Positions 54,985 to 61,911 of a DNA stretch of 64,000 nt are shown here, one piece after another. The first letter of the stretch is position 1, and each line of letters starts with the position of its first letter. The notes beneath the pieces were generated by a model. The model saw only the letters and a program-made list of their open reading frames with translations, was not told the DNA's origin and did no database searches. Both the position numbers and the translations under genes were made by a program. Origin of the DNA: Bog-532 sp963828445 (lineage in GTDB: Bacteria; Actinomycetota; Actinomycetes; Streptosporangiales; Streptosporangiaceae); NCBI GenBank assembly GCA_963828445.1, contig CAWHFP010000001.1, positions 992,001-1,056,000 of the forward strand. The letters run 5' to 3'.

Positions 54985-55952
54985 AACCGGGCCCCGGTGT
55001 TCTCTGTGCCGGTGTTCTCTGTGCCGGCTTTCTCAGGGGCGGGCAGCCGGTCCGGATCGAGGTCGCTGATGAACACCTTCTGCAGCATGTGCCAGTCCTG
55101 CGGGTGCTCGGTGATGCCCTTCTCGAACAAGGACGCCAGCTCCTGCGTCATGGCGGCCGCCTTCTCCTTGCGGTTGCCCTCGGCCGGGACCGGAATGTCC
55201 GGGCTGACCTCGGCGGCCCAGCCGTCCTCGGTGAACCAGAGGGTGACCGCGCGCAGCGAGGCGCCGGTCTGGATGGCCAGGGCGGCGGGCCCGGCCGCCA
55301 TCCGGGCCTTCTCGCCGAAGAAGTCGACCTCGACCCCGGACTCGGTCAGGTCCCGGTCGCACAGCAGGCAGACCAGGCCGCCCTGGTTGCGCAGCCGCTG
55401 GGCCAGCGCCCCGAACACGTTGGGGCCGCCGGTCAGCGGAAGCACCTCCATGCCGATGCTTTCCCGGAACGCCACGAACATGTCGAACACCGACTCCGGC
55501 TTGAGCCGCTCGGCCACGGTGGCGAACGGGGCGCCGCGGCCGACGCAGAAGGCGCCGGCCACCTCCCAGTTGCCCATGTGCGGCAGCGCGAAGATCACGC
55601 TCTCGCCCGCGGCCGCGCCGGCCAGGGCTTCGTCGGCGTGCTCGTTGACCACCATGTCGCGCTGGATCTGCTCCGGGGTGATGGTGGGCAGCCGGAACAC
55701 TTCCATCCAGTACCGGCCGTAGGAGCGCATCCCGGCCCGGGAGGCCCGGCGCAGTTCCTTGCCGCTGACCCCCGGGCCGAGCACGCGGAGCAGGTTGTTC
55801 TCCAGCTTCTGCACGCCCGGGCCCTGGCGGCGCCAGGCGATGTTGGTGGCGGTGTCAAACCCCCAGCGGGCCCACGACTCCGGGACCCGGCAGATCACCT
55901 TCCAGGCCAGCCGGTACCCCGTGCTGATCAGCACGTCCTTGACTGATGACAC
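54900..55952 (-). CDS. patA: PIM acyltransferase (PatA-like, HtrB/MsbB family); stop probably lost by an indel
   Basis: Acylates the mannose of PIM. Lysophospholipid-acyltransferase fold with catalytic HMGNWE in FALPHMGNWEVAGAF near residue 137, VCLLCDRDLTESGVEVDFFG and HPQDWHMLQKVFISDLD. As read, the frame continues 85 bp into pimA with non-family sequence. One extra base in the gggg at 55036-55039 would end the protein at RLPAP with TGA at 55033, giving 306 residues and a clean gap before pimA. It begins eight bases after pgsA. Confidence 0.88.
   Translation of the reverse strand: MSSVKDVLISTGYRLAWKVICRVPESWARWGFDTATNIAWRRQGPGVQKLENNLLRVLGPGVSGKELRRASRAGMRSYGRYWMEVFRLPTITPEQIQRDMVVNEHADEALAGAAAGESVIFALPHMGNWEVAGAFCVGRGAPFATVAERLKPESVFDMFVAFRESIGMEVLPLTGGPNVFGALAQRLRNQGGLVCLLCDRDLTESGVEVDFFGEKARMAAGPAALAIQTGASLRAVTLWFTEDGWAAEVSPDIPVPAEGNRKEKAAAMTQELASLFEKGITEHPQDWHMLQKVFISDLDPDRLPAPEKAGTENTGTENTGARLCASASSAPTPGTCPAGYSPTSGTWPKP
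54996..55025. repeat. 15-bp tandem duplication between patA and pimA
   Basis: ggtgttctctgtgcc occurs twice in direct succession (54996-55010, 55011-55025). It lies just upstream of pimA. If patA ends at 55033 it is intergenic; if not, it encodes a repeated TENTG. Confidence 0.85.
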
Positions 55953-55960
55953 GCTGTTCC

Positions 55961-56647
55961 CTACTCGATCGTCTGCGCCGCGGAGGCGCTCCCCGTCTGA
56001 TTCTCAGCCTGATTGTCAGCAGGCGCCTGGCCGTCGGCGGGCGGCGGCTTCACCGCCAGCCCCTTGTGCACGGCCACGATCCGCTGGACCAGCGTGATCA
56101 CGCTGGCCACGGCCAGGATCCACAGGCCCGCGGGCAGAATGTAGGGCACCCCGAGACCCCACAGGCCGGTGACCACGAAGGTCAGCAGCATCCGCTCGGG
56201 CCGTTCCGCGATCCCCACGTTCGCGGTCGTGCCCAGGCCCTCGGCCCGCGCCTTGACGTAGGACACCAGCGCGCCGGACACCAGGCAGAACAGCGACACC
56301 GCCGCCATCAGGTGGCTGTGACCGCCCAGCACGAACCACGCGGCCAGCCCGCTGAACACCGACGCGTCCGCGACCCGGTCCATGGTGGAGTCCAGGAACG
56401 CCCCGAATTTGCCGCTGGTGCCCTTGATCCGGGCCAGTACCCCGTCCAGCATGTCGGTGAACACGAAGAACGTGGCCACCAGGGTGCCCCAGAACAGGTG
56501 CCCGGTCGGGTACCCCCACAGCACGCTGGCGGACAGGCCGACGGTACCCGTCACCGTCACTATGTTCGGCGTGATCGGGGTACGGGCGAGCGCTTCACCG
56601 ACCGGGGTCAACAGGCGGGTGAAGAAGGGGCGGGCACCGTTCAGCAT
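55961..56647 (-). CDS. pgsA: CDP-alcohol phosphatidyltransferase (phosphatidylinositol phosphate synthase type)
   Basis: 228 residues with about six TM helices. The motif D-G-x2-A-R-x8-G-x3-D-x3-D is complete in DMLDGVLARIKGTSGKFGAF then LDSTMDRVAD near residue 65. Its place directly before patA and pimA indicates the enzyme joining CDP-diacylglycerol to inositol phosphate, the first PIM step. It is divergent from the EF-G-like gene. Confidence 0.9.
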   Translation of the reverse strand: MLNGARPFFTRLLTPVGEALARTPITPNIVTVTGTVGLSASVLWGYPTGHLFWGTLVATFFVFTDMLDGVLARIKGTSGKFGAFLDSTMDRVADASVFSGLAAWFVLGGHSHLMAAVSLFCLVSGALVSYVKARAEGLGTTANVGIAERPERMLLTFVVTGLWGLGVPYILPAGLWILAVASVITLVQRIVAVHKGLAVKPPPADGQAPADNQAENQTGSASAAQTIE

Positions 56648-56840
56648 GGCCGTTCGATCCTACTGGGGTGAAGGGCGGGCTCGGGTGCCGGAAACGCGCC
56701 GGGCCGCCCGGTATGCCTGCGCGCCGCTTTCCCGTAACCCGGCTGATTCACGCCGGGGGTCTTGTGGTAACGCGGCCCGCGGGTTAAGTCTGACTCTACG
56801 GGTTGCAGCGCAGCCGCCCACGAACGTCAGGAGGCGTGGC

Positions 56841-58994
56841 ATGGCCGACACAGCAGGTACATCAGGGGCCGCCGGAGGCGTACTAGCAGGCCAGCCGGGC
56901 CGGATACGAAACGTCGCGCTGATCGGTCACGCCGGGGCCGGGAAGACGACTCTCGTAGAGGCTCTGCTGGCCGCCACCGGCACCATCCAGCGCACGGGCC
57001 GGGTGGAAGAAGGCACCACGGTCTGCGACTTCGACGAGATCGAGGTCCGCCAGGGCCGTTCGGTCAACCTCACCCTCGCCCCCATCGTGCACGCGGACAT
57101 CAAGGTCAATCTGCTCGACACTCCCGGGTACGCCGATTTCACCGGCGACCTGCGCGCCGGCCTGCGCGCGGCCGACTCGGCCCTGTTCGCGGTGCCCGCC
57201 ACCGACGGCGTGGACGGCCTGACCCGGATGCTGTGGGAAGAATGCGCCCGGGTCGGCATGCCCCGCGCCGTCGTGATCACCAAGATCGACCACCAGCGGG
57301 CCGACTTCGACGCCGCCCTGGCCGCCTGCCGCGAGGCGTTCGGCGAATCAGTGGCCCCGCTCTACCTGCCGGTCTCCGGTGGTGAGGGCGACGGGGCCCG
57401 CGGCCTGATCGGGCTGCTGTCCCAGAAGTACTTTGACTACTCCGGCTCGCCGGGGCGCACCGAGACCGAGGTCCCGGCCGAGTACGCGGACCAGCTGGAG
57501 ACCCTGCGCGGCGAGCTGATCGAGGGCGTCATCCAGGAGAGCGAAGACGAGTCGCTCATGGACCGGTACCTGTCGGGTGAAGAGATCGACCCCAAGGTGC
57601 TGATCGAGGACCTGGAGAAGGCGGTGGCCCGGGGCAGCTTCTTCCCGGTGCTGACCACCTCCTCCCCCCGCGGCATCGGCATGGCCGAGCTGCTCGAGGT
57701 GATGACGCAGGCCTTCCCCTCGCCCGAGGAGCACCCGATGCCCGCGGTCACCACGCTCGACGGCGAGCCGGTGCCCGGCCTGAGCTGCGACCCGGCCGGC
57801 CCGCTGCTGGCCGAGGTGGTCAAGACGACCTCCGACCCCTACGTGGGCCGGGTCAGCCTGGTCCGGGTGTTCTCCGGCACGCTGAAGGTGGACGCGGCCG
57901 TGCACGTGTCCGGCCACGGCCGGGTCGAGCAGGGCCACGCCGACCACGACACCGACGAGCGGGTCGGCGCGCTGACCTGCCCGCTGGGCAAGCAGCAGCG
58001 GTCGGTGACCGAGGCCGTGGCCGGGGACATCTGCGCGGTGGCCAAGCTGGCCACGGCCGAGACCGGTGACACGCTGTCCAGCAAGGATCAGCCGCTGCTG
58101 ATGGAGCCCTGGTCCATGCCCGAGCCGCTGCTGCCGGTCGCGGTCAGCGCCAAGTCCAAGGCCGACGAGGACAAGATGGCGCAGGCCCTGGCCCGGCTGG
58201 TGGCCGAGGACCCGACCCTGCGCCGGGAGAACAACGCCGAGACCCACCAGCAGGTGCTGTGGTGCATGGGCGAGGCCCACGCCGACGTGCTGCTGGACCG
58301 GCTGTCCAGCCGCTACGGCGTGGCCGTGGAAACGTCGGAACTGCGGGTTCCGCTGCGTGAGACCGTCGGCGGTAAGGCCAGTGGCCTCGGCCGCAACGTC
58401 AAGCAGAGCGGTGGTCACGGCGAGTTCGCCATCTGCCACATCGAGGTCGAGCCGATGCCCGGCAACGACGGTTTCGAGTTCGTGGACAAGGTGGTCGGCG
58501 GGGTGGTCCCGCGCCAGTTCATCCCGTCGGTGGAAAAGGGCATCCGGAGCCAGATGGAGCAGGGGGTGGTGGCCGGCTACCCGATGACCGGGATCCGGGT
58601 CACCCTGTACGACGGCAAGGCCCACTCGGTCGACTCGTCGGACATGGCGTTCCAGAAGGCGGGCCGGGCCGCCCTGCGCGACGCGGTCGACAAGGGCCAG
58701 TCCATGCTGCTGGAGCCGGTGGACGAGGTGGCCATCCTGGTCCCGGACGACTACGTGGGCGCGGTCATGTCCGACCTGTCCTCGCGCCGCGGCCGGGTGC
58801 TGGGCACCGAGCCGGTCCCGGTCGGCCGGACCCTGGTCAAGGCGGAGATCCCCGAGCTGGAGATCACCCGCTACACCATCGATCTGCGCTCGGTCTCGCA
58901 CGGCACCGGCTCGTTCACCCGGTCCTACCTGCGGCACGAGCCACTTCCGGCCCACCTGGCCAGCAAGATCGCCGAAGAAGCCAAGGAGGGTTAG
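56841..58994 (+). CDS. Elongation factor G-like protein (EF-G2/FusA2 type)
   Basis: 717 residues with the five-domain EF-G layout. G1 IGHAGAGKTTLVEAL near residue 33, G3 LLDTPGYADFTGDLRAG and G4 ITKIDHQ (TKID instead of the canonical NKxD). The switch-I RGITI element is replaced by GRSVNLTLAP. Domain IV/V follow (HGEFAICHIEVEPMPGN; GAVMSDLSSRRGRVLGTEPV). It is not the main EF-G: it lacks the rpsL-rpsG-fusA-tuf setting and canonical switch. Role unproven; M. smegmatis-type EF-G2 homologues lack normal translocation activity, as I recall. ATG 56841 follows AGGAGG. Confidence 0.88.
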   Translation: MADTAGTSGAAGGVLAGQPGRIRNVALIGHAGAGKTTLVEALLAATGTIQRTGRVEEGTTVCDFDEIEVRQGRSVNLTLAPIVHADIKVNLLDTPGYADFTGDLRAGLRAADSALFAVPATDGVDGLTRMLWEECARVGMPRAVVITKIDHQRADFDAALAACREAFGESVAPLYLPVSGGEGDGARGLIGLLSQKYFDYSGSPGRTETEVPAEYADQLETLRGELIEGVIQESEDESLMDRYLSGEEIDPKVLIEDLEKAVARGSFFPVLTTSSPRGIGMAELLEVMTQAFPSPEEHPMPAVTTLDGEPVPGLSCDPAGPLLAEVVKTTSDPYVGRVSLVRVFSGTLKVDAAVHVSGHGRVEQGHADHDTDERVGALTCPLGKQQRSVTEAVAGDICAVAKLATAETGDTLSSKDQPLLMEPWSMPEPLLPVAVSAKSKADEDKMAQALARLVAEDPTLRRENNAETHQQVLWCMGEAHADVLLDRLSSRYGVAVETSELRVPLRETVGGKASGLGRNVKQSGGHGEFAICHIEVEPMPGNDGFEFVDKVVGGVVPRQFIPSVEKGIRSQMEQGVVAGYPMTGIRVTLYDGKAHSVDSSDMAFQKAGRAALRDAVDKGQSMLLEPVDEVAILVPDDYVGAVMSDLSSRRGRVLGTEPVPVGRTLVKAEIPELEITRYTIDLRSVSHGTGSFTRSYLRHEPLPAHLASKIAEEAKEG

Positions 58995-59011
58995 TTCCGG
59001 CTCAGGTCATA

Positions 59012-59055
59012 CCGGGGCGGTCCCCCCGCACTCCTGGTGCGGGGGACCGCCCCGG
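59012..59055. terminator. Very strong bidirectional terminator hairpin
   Basis: Left arm 59012-59031 and right arm 59037-59055 pair over 19 bp with one bulged C and a tcctg loop. It lies between the convergent stops of the EF-G-like gene (58994) and the secreted propeller gene (59062). Confidence 0.85.
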
Positions 59056-59061
59056 CCGGCG

Positions 59062-60045
59062 TTACAGGCGCTGCCAGGCGGCGAGCGCGGGCCAGGTTCC
59101 GGCCCGCATCCAGATGTTGTGGTCGGTGCCCAGCACGAACACGTAGGTCTTCCCGCCGGGCACGGTGGTAGCGGTCACCCCGCTGGTCAGGCGACCTCCG
59201 AGCGAGGCCCAGCCTCTGATGCCGCCGATCGGCTGCATGCTCAGCCGGTACCACAGGGCGTTGTCGGTGCCGCGCGCGAAGATCGCCAGGTTCGGTGGCG
59301 CCGCGGCGATGCCCGGGTTGCTGGTGGTCACGCCGCCGAAATCGATGATGCCGTTCTCGGTGCCGGTCCGGCCGAACAGCCAGACGTGCTGGTTGGCTCC
59401 CGTCATGACGAACTGGCCGCTCGGGCTGCCGGACGGCCCGCTACCGGGCAGGACGTTCGGGCCGCTGAACGCGGTCCACGGCCCCCAGCTGGTCGTTCCC
59501 CAGACCCGGTACCAGATTCCACCGGTGGTCCCGGCGGCGAGCACGTTGAGCCGGCCCAACGGGAAGGAACCGCCGACCGTGACCCCGGGATTGGAGGTGA
59601 TGACACCGCCCAGAGACTGCCAGCTGGTCCAGCCACTGGCGGTCTGGTGCCGCCACCACAGCGCGTTGTCGGTGCCGCGGCCGAACACCGCGAGCACCTG
59701 ACCGGTGGCCAGCACGCCCGCCGGGACCACGGCCAGCGCGGGACCACCGACCAGCTGGCCGCCCAAGGCGACCGGCGCCTGGGCGGGCGCGGCCGCGTTG
59801 CGCAGATACACCCGATGGTCAGTGCCGGTGTAGGCCAGGTAGACCGCGGACGCCGAGGCCGCGGCGGCACTCATCGTGACCCCCGGTTGCGGCCCCGGGG
59901 CGGCGGCCGTGCTGGCCGCCGAGCCGGGCGACGCGACCGCGAGCACACTCGCGCCGGTCACCATGGCCAGCAGCGGTACCAGCAAGAGCCGCTTCCAGCC
60001 ACCTGGTGGCCCGCCACCGAGACGACCTCTGATGATTGACCGCAT
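59062..60045 (-). CDS. Secreted beta-propeller (PLL/tachylectin-like) protein
   Basis: 327 residues from ATG 60045 (AAAGGAG six bases upstream). Signal peptide WKRLLLVPLLAMVTGASVLA, cleaved near GSAASTA. The rest is repeats of about 45-50 residues of the form GTDNALWWRHQTASGWTSWQ...LGGVITSNPGV; related units are GTTGGIWYRVWGTTSWGPWT and GTDNALWYRLSMQPIGGIRG. Such repeats form lectin-like propellers of the PLL type. Extracellular carbohydrate binding is the likely role (inference). Confidence 0.8.
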   Translation of the reverse strand: MRSIIRGRLGGGPPGGWKRLLLVPLLAMVTGASVLAVASPGSAASTAAAPGPQPGVTMSAAAASASAVYLAYTGTDHRVYLRNAAAPAQAPVALGGQLVGGPALAVVPAGVLATGQVLAVFGRGTDNALWWRHQTASGWTSWQSLGGVITSNPGVTVGGSFPLGRLNVLAAGTTGGIWYRVWGTTSWGPWTAFSGPNVLPGSGPSGSPSGQFVMTGANQHVWLFGRTGTENGIIDFGGVTTSNPGIAAAPPNLAIFARGTDNALWYRLSMQPIGGIRGWASLGGRLTSGVTATTVPGGKTYVFVLGTDHNIWMRAGTWPALAAWQRL

Positions 60046-60319
60046 AGCGCACTCCTTTCGTCGGTGGTGCGCGCCGTCGTCAGCTGAGACGCCATGCGGT
60101 CGAGGTCGCCGCCCCAACGGGCTCGCTCGTCCCGGTGCTTCCAAGCGGTATCACTGACGCCGGTGACCGCCGGCCCATCGCCGGCGGACAACTCCAGAAA
60201 TGCTCGCCTTTCCACGCCGCGTCAAGAGACGAACGTCCTCGCCCTGGGCCCCGCGGCCGGGCACTGCCCGCTGGCCGCCGGGCACGCCGTCACCCGCTCG
60301 ATAATGGACATCTCGCGTG
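60046..60319. other. Non-coding divergent interval between the propeller and DUF2975 genes
   Basis: About 270 bp with no convincing ORF. It contains the promoter region of the minus-strand secreted gene. I see no strong -35/-10 pair or repeat apart from the operator cluster that begins at 60320. Confidence 0.5.
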
Positions 60320-60352
60320 TTATCGTTTTTCGATATTATCGACTAACGATAA
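60320..60352 (+). promoter_or_regulatory. Two abutting palindromic operators upstream of the DUF2975-XRE operon
   Basis: ttatcg-ttttt-cgata(t) at 60320-60336 and ttatcg-actaa-cgataa at 60336-60352: two 17-bp palindromes with 6-bp arms and 5-bp spacers, centred 16 bp apart. They end three bases before the AGGAGG of the DUF2975 gene. The likely ligand is the XRE protein encoded second in the operon (autoregulation, inferred). Confidence 0.75.
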
Positions 60353-60365
60353 GTAGGAGGCCGCC

Positions 60366-61043
60366 ATGAAGCCGCGGACCGACGCCGTTGACACGCCGGA
60401 GACGCAGCGCAGGCTGACCGAGCCGCTGGGCGGCGTGGTCTGGAGGATCCTGTTCCTGGCGGTGGTCGTGCTGGTCGTCGGGTTGATCGCGTCGCTGCTC
60501 GGCCGGAACACCAGCGTGTGGGGGTACGGGCACGGCAGCGCCTGCGCGCCCGTGCCGCCGACCGGGCTGACCATCACGTATCACGCCGGCGTCGTGGCCA
60601 ACGCCCGCCCGGGAACGTCCGCGGGCACGGGCGGCAGCCTGGAGCTGTGTGCGTCCCATCCGACGCTGGGGCAACGCACCCTGGTCACGCTGACCCAGGC
60701 CCCGACCTACCTCTTGTACCTGATCGTGCTGCTGCAGTTGTGGCTGCTGGTGCTGGCGGCCCGGCGGAACGGGCCGTTCGCGCTCGGTATCAGCCGCCGG
60801 CTGCGCGGGCTGGGCTGGTTCATCCTGGCCGGGACGGTGGTGACCGCGGTGGGCCAGAGCGTGGCCCGGACCTACTTCACCAGGAGCCTGGTCCGCGGCT
60901 CGGTGCCAGCCTGGGGTGACGCGGTCAGCAGCGTGCTGAGCAACCTGTTCCCGCTGCTGCTGCTGGTGTGCGGCCTGCTCACGCTGGCCCGCATCATCCG
61001 GGCCGGGGCCCGGATGTACGACGACCTGGCCGGGACGGTCTGA
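60366..61043 (+). CDS. DUF2975-family membrane protein
   Basis: 225 residues with four TM helices: ILFLAVVVLVVGLIASLL, an extracellular loop with two cysteines (CAP, LCAS), YLLYLIVLLQLWLLVLAA, GLGWFILAGTVVTAVGQSV and LSNLFPLLLLVCGLLTLARI. DUF2975 proteins are typically encoded next to a small Cro/CI-type regulator, as here, and their function is unknown. ATG 60366 follows AGGAGG by five bases. Confidence 0.83.
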   Translation: MKPRTDAVDTPETQRRLTEPLGGVVWRILFLAVVVLVVGLIASLLGRNTSVWGYGHGSACAPVPPTGLTITYHAGVVANARPGTSAGTGGSLELCASHPTLGQRTLVTLTQAPTYLLYLIVLLQLWLLVLAARRNGPFALGISRRLRGLGWFILAGTVVTAVGQSVARTYFTRSLVRGSVPAWGDAVSSVLSNLFPLLLLVCGLLTLARIIRAGARMYDDLAGTV

Positions 61044-61045
61044 CC

Positions 61046-61276
61046 TTGGCCGACGCCGATGCCGAGCACGCGATCGAGATCCACCTGGACAAGCTGCTGG
61101 CCGACCGGGGCATGACCTTGACCCAGCTGTCCGAGCAGGTCGGGGTGACCATCGTCAACCTGTCCGTGCTCAAGAACGGCCGGGCCAAGGCCATCCGGTT
61201 CAGCACCCTGACCCGCCTGTGCGAAGTCCTCGGCTGCCAGCCCGGCGACCTCATGACCTGGCACCCCGGCCCCTGA
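61046..61276 (+). CDS. Small XRE/Cro-CI-type HTH regulator (YozG-like)
   Basis: About 76 residues, nearly all a helix-turn-helix: IHLDKLLADRGMTLTQLSEQ, then VGVTIVNLSVLKNGRAKAIR and FSTLTRLCEVLGCQPGDLM. The start is taken as TTG 61046, two bases after the DUF2975 stop, since no ATG/GTG lies nearer; coupling would explain the weak site. Likely autorepressor of the pair. Confidence 0.82.
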   Translation: MADADAEHAIEIHLDKLLADRGMTLTQLSEQVGVTIVNLSVLKNGRAKAIRFSTLTRLCEVLGCQPGDLMTWHPGP

Positions 61277-61313
61277 CCGGCCCCGGGCCACGTTTAGTGG
61301 CGATGGTGCCATC

Positions 61314-61333
61314 ACCCATACTCTTATATGGGT
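61314..61333. promoter_or_regulatory. Inverted repeat between the XRE and HIT genes
   Basis: acccata and tatgggt form a perfect 7-bp stem around ctctta, between convergent stops. There is no U-tract on either side, so it may be a weak terminator or a stray operator. Confidence 0.4.
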
Positions 61334-61377
61334 AAGCGGCCATCGATCTTGGATTTGCCGCTGGCTTCTTGCTGTAA

Positions 61378-61911
61378 TCAGTCGGTGGGCCAGGACTCGG
61401 CGAGGAGTTTGCGGGTGTCGCGGAGGAGTTCGGGGAGGACGCGGGTCTGGCCGACGACGGGCATGAAGTTGGTGTCGCCGCCCCAGCGGGGGACGACGTG
61501 CTGGTGCAGGTGGGCGGCGATGCCGGCCCCGGCGACCTCGCCCAGGTTCAGGCCGACGTTGAAGCCCTGGGCGTTGGACGCCGTGCGCAGGGCCCGGATC
61601 GACCGCTTGGTGTGGTCGGCCAGCTCGGCGGTCTCGTCCAGGGTCAGCTCGGTGTAGTCGGCGACGTGGCGGTAGGGCACGACCATGACGTGGCCGCCGT
61701 TGTAGGGGTACCGGTTCAGCACCGTGTACACCAGGGCGCCGCGGGCGACGATCAGGCCGTCTTCGTCGGACAGGGTGGGGATCCGGTCGAACGGACAGCC
61801 CTCGGACGGCTTGTTCTCACCCTTGATGTACGCCATCCGGTGCGGCATCCACAGCCGGGCGAACGAATCAGGGACGCCCACGCCGTCCTGGGGCTGCGTC
61901 GGCTCGGTCAT
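61378..61911 (-). CDS. HIT-domain protein (Ap4A phosphorylase-like)
   Basis: 177 residues. CPFDRIPTLSDEDGLIVARG near residue 39, YPYNGGHVMVVPYRHVADYT and the catalytic histidine triad AHLHQHVVPRW near residue 134. In actinobacteria the thrS-HIT-pgsA gene product is an Ap4A phosphorylase/hydrolase-type enzyme (M. tuberculosis Rv2613c position). The ATG at 61911 overlaps the thrS stop (ATGA). Confidence 0.9.
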   Translation of the reverse strand: MTEPTQPQDGVGVPDSFARLWMPHRMAYIKGENKPSEGCPFDRIPTLSDEDGLIVARGALVYTVLNRYPYNGGHVMVVPYRHVADYTELTLDETAELADHTKRSIRALRTASNAQGFNVGLNLGEVAGAGIAAHLHQHVVPRWGGDTNFMPVVGQTRVLPELLRDTRKLLAESWPTD

